DNA of 64,000 bases from Neolentinus lepideus HHB14362 ss-1 (taxonomy: Eukaryota > Basidiomycota > Agaricomycetes > Gloeophyllales > Gloeophyllaceae). The stretch is from the NCBI GenBank assembly GCA_001632425.1, contig KV425553.1, positions 167,068 to 231,067 on the forward strand, in the 5' to 3' direction. A program made the position numbers and the translations under genes. Positions 43,390-53,207 of the stretch are shown in pieces. The number at the start of each line of letters is the position of its first letter. Position 1 is the stretch's first letter. The notes under the pieces were generated by a model. That model had not been told where the DNA came from. It saw nothing but the letters and a program-made list of their open reading frames with translations, and ran no database searches.

Positions 43390-43732
43390 ATCTGCCGCTG
43401 AAGCGTGTCATCCTTGCCGTCCATTTCGTATATAAGAAGCAGAACCATGATGCAGGGCCAGATATTCTAACCCTCTTGGTCCAAAATAGCAAAAAGCCCC
43501 TGGTCGAGATAACAGAAGCTAATAATACCATTTCTAACCTTCCGAGTGGAACTCTCCCTTACTTTCAGACACGCTCTGCGCCACCTTATCCCCCGGTGAT
43601 GTAGGATATACTCGGCGACGACGCGCGTCGTAGACGTAAAGCGGCAGCGGAGGTCCATGACTTACGCGTTCGTGTATAAAAAGCCTCTAGACTGGTGGCC
43701 TGAAGCATATCACAATCGCACTTCAGTAAGCC

Positions 43733-44854
43733 ATGAGAGCAGCAGTCTTCAACTCAACTAAGCCATCTCCCCCCTACCTCGCCCTCACCGACATCCCCTC
43801 CCCCGTCGCTACCCCGGGGTCCATCGTAGTCAAGGTCCTCGCCTCCTTTGTCGCCACCTACGCGGAGGAGATCTTCAACGGCACGCGCACTTACCCCAAC
43901 CTCCTCCCTTACGTCCCGGGTGTGGGTGCAATCGGCGTGGTCAAATCCGCTGGGCCCGATGTCGCCAACCCACTTCTGCAACCTGGCTCCGGGCTGCTCG
44001 TCTTCTGCGACTGCACCATCCGCGCACGGGATGACTCGTACTCCACCAAGCTCCTGCTTCAGGGGCTTGTTGCGCATGATGAGCGCGCACAGAAGGTGCA
44101 GAGCGTCTTCAGAAATGGCGGCTGGGCAGAGGAGATCCTCGTTCCAGCCGAGAACGTTTATCCGCTGCCGCCTTCCCTTGTCGAGAACCAAAAGCTGACC
44201 CCAGCAAGACTCACCGCGCTCACCACGCTCGGGGTCCCTTTTGGCGGGCTGTGCGACGGTGACCTCTGCGTCGGCTCCACCGTCGTCATTACCGGTGCGA
44301 CAGGGCACTTTGGCAGTGGCGCCGTCGCGGTGGCACTCGCTCTCGGGGCACGTAAAGTCATTCCATTGGGGCGCTCTCCTGCCAGACTGGCCAAGCTAGG
44401 GAAAGCGTTCAATAACACACCGCGTATCGCACCCGTCCTCCTCACCAGCGAGCCCGCCACTGACGAGAAGGCTATCAGAGCCGCGGCGGGTGAAGGGTTC
44501 CCTATAGATGTTCACTTCGATATTCTTCCCCCATCCGCCTCTCCCTCCCTGGTCCTCACAGCCTTACACACCCTCCGCCCAGGCGGGACGTGCATTCTTA
44601 TGGGCGGCGTCGCAGGTGATGTGCCGATCCCGTACGGAGAGATGATATTCAAAGGCATCACGGTCAAAGGTGTGTACATGTGCGAAAGGACGCACTTTCC
44701 CAAGATGCTGGGGCTGGTGGAGTGCGGATTACTTGATCTAAGTATGTTTGATGTGAAGAGTTTTAGGCTGGAGGAAGTGGAGGAGGCGGTGCAGGCCGCG
44801 AAGGAACGGGTGGGGCCATTTGAGCACACGGCGGTTGTCTGCGGGGAACTGTAG
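43733..44854 (+). CDS. MDR-superfamily oxidoreductase, copy D
   Basis: Intact, 373 residues, single exon, mirror partner of copy A. Same domains as the other copies. Distinctive residues are LASFVATYAEEIF, PGVGAIG, KLLLQGLVAHDERAQ, RNGGWAEE, TTLGVPFGG, LLTSEPATDE and ERVGPFEHT. It carries the most distinctive amino-acid changes of the four near the N-terminus and NADPH-side loops. Promoter elements match the other copies. Confidence 0.85.
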   Translation: MRAAVFNSTKPSPPYLALTDIPSPVATPGSIVVKVLASFVATYAEEIFNGTRTYPNLLPYVPGVGAIGVVKSAGPDVANPLLQPGSGLLVFCDCTIRARDDSYSTKLLLQGLVAHDERAQKVQSVFRNGGWAEEILVPAENVYPLPPSLVENQKLTPARLTALTTLGVPFGGLCDGDLCVGSTVVITGATGHFGSGAVAVALALGARKVIPLGRSPARLAKLGKAFNNTPRIAPVLLTSEPATDEKAIRAAAGEGFPIDVHFDILPPSASPSLVLTALHTLRPGGTCILMGGVAGDVPIPYGEMIFKGITVKGVYMCERTHFPKMLGLVECGLLDLSMFDVKSFRLEEVEEAVQAAKERVGPFEHTAVVCGEL

Positions 44855-45471
44855 ATTATGGAGGGCGGTTAGTTGGGAATTGAATCTTTTTAAGGTTCAA
44901 GCTGAATGATTTTTAGACAGGAATATTAATCACGTACAGAGGAGACAAGTCGATATGCCTCTCAGATACCAAGCATATTCAATGAAATTAAGCTTCCGCA
45001 GTCTACCGCCACTCCCATTAGAATTGATGAGTGTATAATACTCGCTGGCTCAGTAGAAGGAACAGACAAACAGCTGGCCAGTATAATATTCGTGTTCTTT
45101 GTGTCGCCAATGATACTAGTAAAGCGCCACTGAGGCAGACGAAGCGTTGACAGATGTTACTCATCACGTGATCTCGATTGTCACGGTCACTTGAATAGGT
45201 GCTGATTCGATATGGAGTGTTCTTGTGGCGGGCGATTCGGGGCAACGTTTCCTGTACAACAAAGGACTTTGTCCCAAGGAGACTAGTTCGAGCCTAGAGG
45301 GCGTCCGAGGGGCTGATAACTCATCTTACTTGCCACCCCCTCGCATTAGCAAGATTACGAACTGTATCATTACATTCACTACCAAGAAGAGCGTCAACGA
45401 ATAAAATACAGGAAGTGCACTAGGCAGTGCTTTTGACGTAATTAACTCAAGAAATGCGAACCAAATACGCC
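44855..45471. other. Segment downstream of copy D
   Basis: Mirror of 25138-25699; no gene. Confidence 0.5.
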
Positions 45472-45579
45472 TATGCCTTGTAATCAGGACGCAGCGAAGC
45501 CACAACCTTGCCTGTACCGAGACCAAACGGTCAACACTTCTTCAGGACACACAACTAGTCGAAGTCCACGTACCGGCTC
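45472..45579 (-). pseudogene. Copy of ILV5 last intron and last exon at the outer end of the right arm
   Basis: Nearly intact: the minus strand reads gtacgtggacttcgactag ... gtacag then the last exon through gattacaaggcatag. It is only the 3' tail; upstream of the donor it is fused to VPS34 sequence instead of ILV5 exon 5. Confidence 0.88.
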
Positions 45580-45775
45580 CCGCGTTCGTACTTCTTGACG
45601 AGCTATTCCGCATGACCGGATCCATGAGTGGCCGAGTGAAGCGCATACAAGGACAGGCACTCACCTTCTCAAGGCTCCCCATCTTATCCCGCGTCCCGAG
45701 CTTAGTCGGTGTAGTTGTCTCCACTGACCCATCCGCCTCTCGGTCAGGCCACAGCAGCAGCCGATGCACTTGCCT
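45580..45775 (-). pseudogene. VPS34 fragment fused to the ILV5 tail
   Basis: The minus strand matches VPS34 from about 32185 to 32377: part of the exon encoding [18 protein letters not shown], the following intron, and the start of the next exon. There are scattered substitutions (for example [10 protein letters not shown] becomes PTKLGTRDKM). It stops at cgcgg and continues directly into the ILV5 intron-donor region, with 1-2 bp overlap. Confidence 0.88.
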
Positions 45776-47056
45776 CGTTCACTTGCCCTTAGTTGCCTTC
45801 TAAATATGGAAACTGTGTTATGTAATATATTGTATTGCCCAATTAAATATGTTTTTCACACGCGTACATACTTGGATTGCAACGTGAACGCGGAGATGGC
45901 TGATTTTAGGAGCCTGGTATAGAACTTTCTTTCTGTCGGCCCCTTGAATGCTCAGCGGACCAGCGCGCCTACGGTCACAAGCGCCAGCCCTCTCCACCCG
46001 TGGCTGACTTGTATTAGCAAAACTAGGGTTTTGTCCTACTGTATTCAAACTGCACTCTTCATCGTCAACGTGTATCTCCTACGCCCGGCTCTCTGAACTA
46101 GAGATGGCTGCTTAGTCTCATCACCAGGCGGCAGGTACTACACTATGCGTACGCTGTACGCCTATTACTCAACTCCTACTTACGCCGAACTTGTTCGAGG
46201 GTGGGTCAGCTCCAGCGCGCTTGAACTGGCGGGGATACTGTCACGGCTGCGTGCGCCGCGTTTCTCGGAGGGTATCCTGCCTCGTCGGGCTACAGCAAAC
46301 TGATAGGCATTCTGAGAAACTCGTCGAAACAGTGGCTGTACGTAGATTTAATCCTTATGTCGAAATATGTTATCCGAATTAGGTGAATCTCTGCACTGCC
46401 TGTCTGTGAAGAAGATCGTGTTGCAGCCAGCTGTAAGGCAGACTTTGAGGTGGTGTTGCTGAGGTTGTCTGTATGTCTCCCAGGCGCTCCTTTGCAGGGG
46501 CATGACAAAGGCTTAATCTAGTCAACAGACGGAAATGAAAAGTCCTTGGTGCACCTGAATTCTCGTACCAATACTCGAGATGAATGGACCTCTTCCGCAG
46601 TCACCTAAAATAACTCTGCGATCTTGACTCTCATTTGTCGAGTGTGCTCACCACGCTTGGCACGGATTTGCGGTACCCTCGGGGTCACCCACTTTAACAC
46701 GCTGCTCGTCCGCTGGGCTCTGAATATGCTCCCGCATGCATGTACCGCTAGCCTTAATACCTCTAGTCCTCGACGGTACTTACTTCCCTCCAGATGCACT
46801 TTCCCTAGCCCCCGGTTGACCCATTCGGCCATCTTATTCCGAATACCCCGTATAGTCTGCTTGATGGAGGTGACTTAACCATTTCATAGCGTCCTTGGCA
46901 TGGAGCAGAGGTGCTGTGTGCAATATCATCAGGTTTTGTTTTCGCCATTCGGCCTAATTCACAGCCCTCTCACAAAAGTATAAAAGACCGTTTCTATCTA
47001 CTTCTGACCATCAGTGACCAAAGCACGAACACCTCACTACTCAACACTAAAACAAG
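45776..47056. other. Intergenic, no supported gene
   Basis: Only short frames without domains. A phrase of about 30 bp (gactgcactcttca...caacgtgtatctc) near 46050 recurs with changes near 47660, suggesting an old dispersed repeat. The last 100 bp are the promoter of the cysteine-rich peptide, with a tataaaag at about 46979. Confidence 0.4.
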
Positions 47057-47466
47057 ATGTACTTCTCTCGTATCGTCACCGCTATTGTCGCCGTTGCCAT
47101 CTTGGCTGTCGGCACGAATGCTCAGTGTTGCCAGGATGCTGGGTGAGTCGATGATACGCTCGAATCTGAGCAGAAGACTGATGCTGACTGTGGTGCGAAT
47201 GTGATAGAGGAAATAACCAGTGCGCGGGCGACGGTACTGGCACTTGCTGCCCTGCTTACTCGAGGTGAGTAGAACGATGGCATCGTGTTTTGAGCGTTGA
47301 CTGATGTGTTGCTCCTCTAGCTACTGCGAGCCGTAAGTGCTGCGTGTATACTGTTTGAATTTGGATTCTAACCTGGCATATTTCCCGCTTCGATTATTTA
47401 GCTGCCCGTAAGCGATACATCTTATTACCCGCAATGGAGACGCTAATCGTCGTTCGCAGCTGCTAA
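47057..47466 (+). CDS. Tiny secreted cysteine-rich peptide built from micro-exons
   Basis: Five exons (47057-47142, 47208-47264, 47321-47332, 47402-47407, 47460-47466) give 55 residues. Exons 3 and 4 are only 12 and 6 nt. All introns have GT donors of consensus type (GTGAGT, GTGAGT, GTAAGT, GTAAGC) and AG acceptors, and the frame is kept throughout. The signal peptide (MYFSRIVTAIVAVAILAVGT) is followed by a 33-residue mature part with 8 cysteines: CC, C, CC, C, C, C, ending YCEPCPC. It is too short for a hydrophobin. It is probably a small secreted protein of unknown role (effector-like, antimicrobial or metal-binding). Without transcript data the micro-exons are inference, but they are hard to get by chance. 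Confidence 0.7.
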
Positions 47467-48456
47467 ACGGTCTCCTTGAAGTCATCGACCATACCACGGT
47501 CATTTGTACAATTATAGTCGAAGCTGTCTGTATTTGTGTAGCAATCCCGGACATCTTGTATTGCTCATTTCAATTGGTGCTGTACGAATCGTATTGTCTT
47601 TTTTGTACCATGCCGGAGTATGGAATATATTGTGTGCTGCGGTTCTGTTCTATCGTATTCCGACTGCACTCTTCAGCGCCAACGTGTATCTCTCAATAAG
47701 AGGCCACAGTCGCGGACGGGGCAGAATGTACCTTGTGATAGCCTTCGCGTCAGCTTACAGCTCGAGAATATGTGGCGGAGATCACTCGCCATGACACTAA
47801 TAGGTCAGTCAAGTAATTAGATGTTTCAGGCGACAGAGTGGTGTGAGAGGGCAGATTTGACGATCTTGCGATTATATATAGCTCGCGACCTGATGCGGCG
47901 TAACTAGTAGTAAGTATTTGTACAGCCCAGAACCGGTCAACGGACGAGACACTGGTCGTTCGGAAACCGCAAGAACATCAGTAACAGTGACATTAACACG
48001 CTACGAGCGAAATAACAACCCAAACCGGCAGCGTTCAAGCTCACCAAAGGATCGAAGCAGAAATCAAGAACTGTGAGTATGCAAACGCATTTCAACCTGT
48101 AAGGGCAACGTACGGTACCAACCGCGACGTCAAACGATAGGTGGAGTCCGCATCCAGACTAGGATGACTAGCACGATACCAGACGAATAATACAAGGTGA
48201 TCCAACATTCCGAGCTCCTCAGCTAGTCCATTTCGATAGAGATGTGAAAAATCGATTGATCTCCAACTCTGAGTGCTAGAGACCAGGCGAAGAGTCGCCG
48301 AGTGAGCTATGAAGACAAGGTTCAAGCAGGTCAAGCAGAACACCAGAGGACATAAGCCACAGAGATGCATAATAATCGATCGGGGGCATAGACATAGTGT
48401 TATCCCATAGAGTAAGAGCATGAAGGGTAGCATAGATCTAGAGGTGACGGAGCCGG
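47467..48456. other. Intergenic, no supported gene
   Basis: Short frames only; no domains or mobile-element ends noticed. Confidence 0.4.
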
Positions 48457-49010
48457 TTACTTCCTGGTCTTCTCCGTTATTTCGGTCTTCTCGAGGATAG
48501 TCTCCTCGCTTTCCAGAAGGGCATTTTCCCCGAATCTCTTAGTGTAAGCTTCCTCGGTCACAGCATTGGTAGTTTCCTCAGTACGCCGAGTAGTCTCGTC
48601 GTCGAGGTCCTCTACTATCGCCGACAATACTTGTTTTCCCTGGAGCCTGACGGAGACCTTGCGAGACTCTGCACTTGAGTGCCCATTACTTCCGGTAGAT
48701 GAGGTATGGAGGCAGAAAAGTTTACAGAAAAGTTTGAAGAAAATTTTGATACCGGCGTAGATCAATTGCAAGACCAACTCGATTATCTGCCCGTGAGTGT
48801 GAAACATAAAAGTCTGCGGTACTCAATGATGGGGAGGGACTTACCGCAGTAACAGTGGCGAGAACAATCGCAACGATAGCATAGATTGTGACACCGATAG
48901 CCGCAAGTGCAGCGACGATACCTACAGCCGTGATAGCGATAGCAGAGAAGATACTGCCCTACAGGAGAAGTCAGCATACGCTAAGGTAGGAATACTAGTC
49001 CACGCACCAT
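48457..49010 (-). CDS. Small hydrophobic MG-start protein with charged C-terminal tail (paralogue of 38845 gene)
   Basis: Three exons give 148 residues. Exon 1 is only the ATG (49008-49010, donor GTGCGT). Exon 2 (48845-48958) encodes GSIFSAIAITAVGIVAALAA and the rest of a 38-residue hydrophobic segment. Exon 3 (48457-48786) starts IIELVLQLIYAGIKIFFKLF, then CKLFCLHTSSTG, and a Ser/Glu/Lys/Thr-rich tail with many EE and EKTE motifs. Both introns are phase 0 and in the same places as in the gene at 38845-39290. Gly2 could be myristoylated and the Cys residues lipidated, which would tether the charged tail to a membrane. Function unknown. Confidence 0.72.
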
Positions 49011-49892
49011 AGATGGTTGGATCGGTGCAGTTAGATAGGTAAACTACTTGTTGATAGACTGGGGGTGTTGTGTGGTGTGGTCTCGAATATGAGGTTTGGG
49101 GAGTGCTTATATACTCCACCGGCCACACCTGTGGCGTCACCGTCGGACGTCGACACTGATCGAGATCTCAGAGCTTTGCGGTATATGCGCACAGCGATTC
49201 TTCGTACAAATCCTGCAACGGGGCAGAAGAGACACAAGCAGCAGAGCCCACATAGACGTACAAGAAGACAAGCGTTCAGGGCAGGAATGGGAGAAGCAGT
49301 CAGGGATCTAGACCAGAAGTGCGCGGCTGTGCAACCAAAGTGCGTGGCGGATGCAGAGAAGTGGCACCGGTTTCCGCCCAGCAATTTCAACTGCCTCAGG
49401 AAATGATTTCACGCCCCATGTTTGTGGCGTGTGAGGGGATTGTCATACATATACCAAGATAAGCCCAAAGCTGATGGTATGTGTCATTCCAGAGAAAGTC
49501 TAGCGGCAGGAGTGCGCTGTGGAACAATAACCCTTGGAATGTTGATCATGGCCAGCAAGCAGCATCCATACATCGGCAAGAGTTCCTCTCAGCTTCCACA
49601 GTATAGACTGATGTAAATTCTATCATCCGGGCAGCCTCGAGAAAGCAAAGACATTAGGATTTGAGAGGAGAGAGAGGACGCCACCACGGAGACATACGCC
49701 CGAAAAGGCAATCAGGCGATCGGATATCCCTCGGTGTTTGCCGAGTGCGGTGCCGCCTTCTTCCTGTGGCGCGTATGAAGATGCCTCTCTCTACTCACCG
49801 ACGCTCGCGATGCAGAAGGACGCGGACGGTTTCTATTCTCCCGCTAGTAAGGATGACGGTACGCGTGGTGTACAACGATGAACTTTGATTGA
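49011..49892. other. Region between the small hydrophobic gene and DBP5
   Basis: A 114-codon frame at 49065-49406 (plus) overlaps the promoter of the minus-strand gene and has no domain; I do not call it. At 49878-49892 an ATG is followed four codons later by TGA in the DBP5 frame (see findings). Confidence 0.35.
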
Positions 49893-51758
49893 GCTGATGA
49901 GACGCGTACAGCAACTCCAGCGGCAACTACGAGCGAGAAGCCTGAGGAAGAGCAGAAGAATCCTCGTGAGTGGACTCGTTTTATCCACTTTCCAACGTAA
50001 ACTGATATACTTTTAACTAGCTGCCTCTGATTTGATTAAATCTACTTTCGAGGTTTCGGTACGTTGGGCATGGACAAGTGGATGAATGAAAAAGAAGCTC
50101 ATGCTGGATGAGCTAGGTGACGCTTGCTGATCAACAAGCTGACCCAAATTCCCCCTTATACAGTATCAAGACATTTGAGGAGCTCGGACTGTGCGTGGCA
50201 TGGATGAGTGGCATCGGCGGAGTGGCTAATCCTGTGCTTGCAGCCATGCAGATCTGCTGAAGGGAATCTACGACATGGGCTTCTCGAAGCCATCCAAGAT
50301 CCAGGAGCGCGCATTACCTCTACTTCTGAAGGACCCGTAAGAACTTCACAACGTTGCGCCATGCGTCCACAACGGATGACGAGTACCTTATTAGCCCTCA
50401 GAACATGATCGGTCAATCGCAGTCAGGAACGGGGAAGACTGCTGCTTTCGTTTTGACTATGCTCAGCCGAATCGACTTCTCCAAGAACAAGCCTCAAGTA
50501 GGTCCCTATCCTGCCACACCATAATTCCATGTTGAAAATGCCACTTTAGGCGCTCTGTTTAGCACCATCCCGTGAATTGGCCCGTCAGATCATGTCCGTG
50601 GTCGTCGCCATGGGCAAGTTCACTCCCGTTCAAACCGAATACGCAATCAAAGATCATCTGCCTCCGGACGTGACCAGGATCACTGCACACATCATTGTTG
50701 GCACTCCGGGGACGATGTTCAACCTCATCCGGAAACGAACACTGGATGTCAGCGATGTGGGTGTCTTCGTGCTGGACGAGGCGGATAATATGTTGGACCA
50801 GGACGGGCTGGGCGAACAGACACTAAAAGTTAAGAAGTGAGTGGCATGCGACGTTCGGTGGGTGTGGGGTATCCTGACACAGCTGGAAGTGCTCTGCCAA
50901 AGGGCAAGCCACTTCAGATCATCTTGTTTTCTGCGACATTCCCCGACCACGTCCGGTCATTCGCGGGCAAGTTCGCGCCCAATGCGAACAAAATCGAGTT
51001 GAAGAAGAACGAGCTGTCTGTGGAGGGCATCAAGCAGTTCTACATGGATTGCAAGCATGAGGAGCAGAAATATGATATCCTGGTGTCGCTATACAAACTG
51101 CTGACCATTGGCCAAAGTATCATTTTCTGCCAGGTAAGTATCTTATTGTTGGCTTCTTCGTGTTGTTGAAATATTGAAATGTCGCTATTAGCACCGACAC
51201 ACTGCCGACAGAATATCCCAACGCATGACCGCTGAGGGTCACAAAGTCGCCTCCCTACATGGCGCGAAAGATGGTACTGAGCGTGACTCGATTATCGACA
51301 ACTTCCGTGAGGGTCGGGACAAGGTCCTGATTACGACAAACGTTATCGCGCGAGGTATCGATATCATGCAAGTGAACATGGTGGTCAACTACGACCTGCC
51401 TTTGATGAGCGAGCGTGATAACTTTGGGAACAAGACTGATATGCGACCGGATGTCGAGACGTATCTTCATCGTATCGGTATGCGTCTTACTGTTCTTAAA
51501 GAGGCTGTTGACACGATGCACGTCTATAGGTCGGACGGGTCGGTTCGGGCGCAAGGGTATCTCGGTCAACTTTGTCCACGACAAGAGAACGTGGGACCAG
51601 ATGCACGAGATCGAATTGGCGCTTGGGAGGGAGATCGTGCGGATAGAGACGGACGATTTGGATACGATGGAGGAAGTCCGTGTGGCTCACTCTTCATATC
51701 TGCCACTCAAGTTTGCTAACTAAGCACTCCACAGCAAATGAAGAAGCACCTGAAGTAA
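49893..51758 (+). CDS. DBP5: DEAD-box ATP-dependent RNA helicase Dbp5 (mRNA export); start uncertain
   Basis: Remodels mRNPs at the cytoplasmic face of the nuclear pore. N-terminal [17 protein letters not shown] is followed by [10 protein letters not shown] and [16 protein letters not shown]. The helicase motifs are [12 protein letters not shown] (Q motif), [10 protein letters not shown] (I), [10 protein letters not shown] (Ia), IIVGTPGTM (Ib), VLDEADNML (II), LFSATFP (III), IIFCQ (IV), NVIARGID (V) and [11 protein letters not shown] (VI, split by an intron at about 51479). The last exon is QMKKHLK before the TAA at 51756. About nine introns. [10 protein letters not shown] and [14 protein letters not shown] separate it from eIF4A. 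Directly upstream of ADET the frame reads TGA, with ATG four codons earlier; the true first exon is unresolved. Confidence 0.85.
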
Positions 51759-52255
51759 ACGAACAGTTGTCCAACGTAATGACTGTTTACATTGTAACTC
51801 TGGATTGTATCGATTCGTCCTCCTCCGTTCTGTTATCAATTACCCTTGTCCTCGTGTTGTCGCAGTTGCATACGTAATGTTTATTCGTACAAAGTCATGT
51901 CTGCAAGGATATCACCGTCATGTTAATAGCCATCATGATGATGATGCAAAACCCCTCCAGGCTCGTAAATATCACCAATCTTTGTAGCATCACCCGTCCT
52001 CCCGGACTGAGGTTTTGGATTTGACTATCTAGTTATTTTCCCTGCTATTTCGAGCTGCTTCGACCTCGTGTTAGTAGGGAAAGACGCACGAGTGTGGATG
52101 CACTCCTTAATTACCCTCGGTTTCCCTGAGCGATACCAATCGTGGCTGTGTACAATGCAAACCCATGTCAAGCAGTATCATCTCCCTGGGAGACGTACAC
52201 GTTCCCCATGACATATAGTAGTAGTGAATGGATTGCTCGATGACCGTCCTTCGCC
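51759..52255. other. Intergenic between DBP5 and the NTF2-like gene
   Basis: No gene seen. Holds the DBP5 3' UTR and the promoter of the next gene. Confidence 0.35.
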
Positions 52256-52663
52256 ATGCCTCTCTCAACCCTCACAGACTGGTCAAAGCAGCACATCTCT
52301 GCCCTCTTCGAAATCGGGAATGATTCCGACGCCCTAAAAGCGATCGAAGAGACGTTCTCACCAGATGTCGTGGTCATGCTAAACGGCACGCGCCTGGACC
52401 GCGACGGGGTGAAGCAGCTTGTGCTCGCTCTCCGCCGGGCGGCGCCGAAAGGGCTGAAGGTAGACTGGCAGGTTGTTGTGGACGTACCTAAGGATGCGAG
52501 TAACAGAGTGCGTCCTTATAGCATTTTCGAACTCGGGGAATAGTAACTGGAGGAATAGAGTGGTTCATTTGGAGGAGTGTACATTATTCGAGGACTGAAG
52601 CAGGAGGTACCGGGACTAGGCCTCACAGATTTCGAGCGCCGCAAGTCGGTCAATGCTGTGTAA
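52256..52663 (+). CDS. Small NTF2-like (SnoaL-type) protein
   Basis: Two exons (52256-52507, 52559-52663) give 118 residues. The N-terminal helices (WSKQHISALFEIGNDSDALK) precede FSPDVVVMLNGTRLDRDGVK, typical of the alpha+beta barrel NTF2/SnoaL fold. The second exon supplies the strand GGVYIIRGLKQ and a helical end. Such stand-alone domains in fungi are uncharacterised or act as small isomerase-like or scaffold proteins. The assignment rests on pattern and predicted secondary structure only. Confidence 0.6.
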
Positions 52664-53207
52664 GAAACTGCTAATGCCTACCTCGTTCGCGTCGTATGTA
52701 TTGATTCTGAGTTCTGACAGAATTGAGTCTCAATCCTACGATCTCGATACAGACAGCAGAAGGATCGTGAATCTCGTGTTTGTCGCCGCGATGGTCAAAG
52801 CTACGCTATGATATCTACAAGCAGCGCAGTGGGGTGATAAACGGTCCATGCATTGTATCAGAATTGTGCATCGTAGCAACTGACGGCTAGCCAGACAGCG
52901 CGTGTAATGAGAGGTGAATCTCTTCGGAAACGGAGGATCAACGCAAGAGCAGCAGAAGCAGCAGGCACATACATTAGTGTCATGTGTCATGATGTAGAGA
53001 ATCGGATATATGCCAAATCTCGTTGTTTAGACGAATATATGTGGTATCCAAGAGAGATCAAGGAGGATCTTACAACCAATCGTACAAACTTCCTTCCGGC
53101 TGGTAGTTGATGTGAGGCTAGAAGGTTGTTGGTGCGCTCGGCGGGATTTGCGCGCGGCGCCTAGATCAGATATGAGTTCCAAGGAAATAATGTCGGTTAG
53201 AGAATAC
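52664..53207. other. Intergenic, no supported gene
   Basis: Only short frames without recognisable features; convergent 3' ends of the flanking genes. Confidence 0.4.

Larger units (their letters stand above)
39590..45579. repeat. Right arm of the ~6-kb inverted duplication
   Basis: Reverse-complement counterpart of 25031-31523. It begins with the copy of the VPS34 upstream flank and ends at an ILV5 last-intron joint fused to a VPS34 fragment. It contains oxidoreductase copies C and D. It lacks the 556-bp transposon seen in the left arm. Confidence 0.9.

Noticed and set aside
25031..45579. Helitron-type gene capture as explanation for the ILV5/VPS34 fragments
   Set aside because: No Helitron ends (5' TC, 3' hairpin-CTRR) were noticed at the borders, and the large mirror symmetry fits inverted duplication better.
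49065..49406. 114-codon plus-strand frame upstream of DBP5
   Set aside because: Overlaps the promoter and 5' end of the minus-strand small hydrophobic gene; Arg/Gln-rich and without domain or splice continuation.
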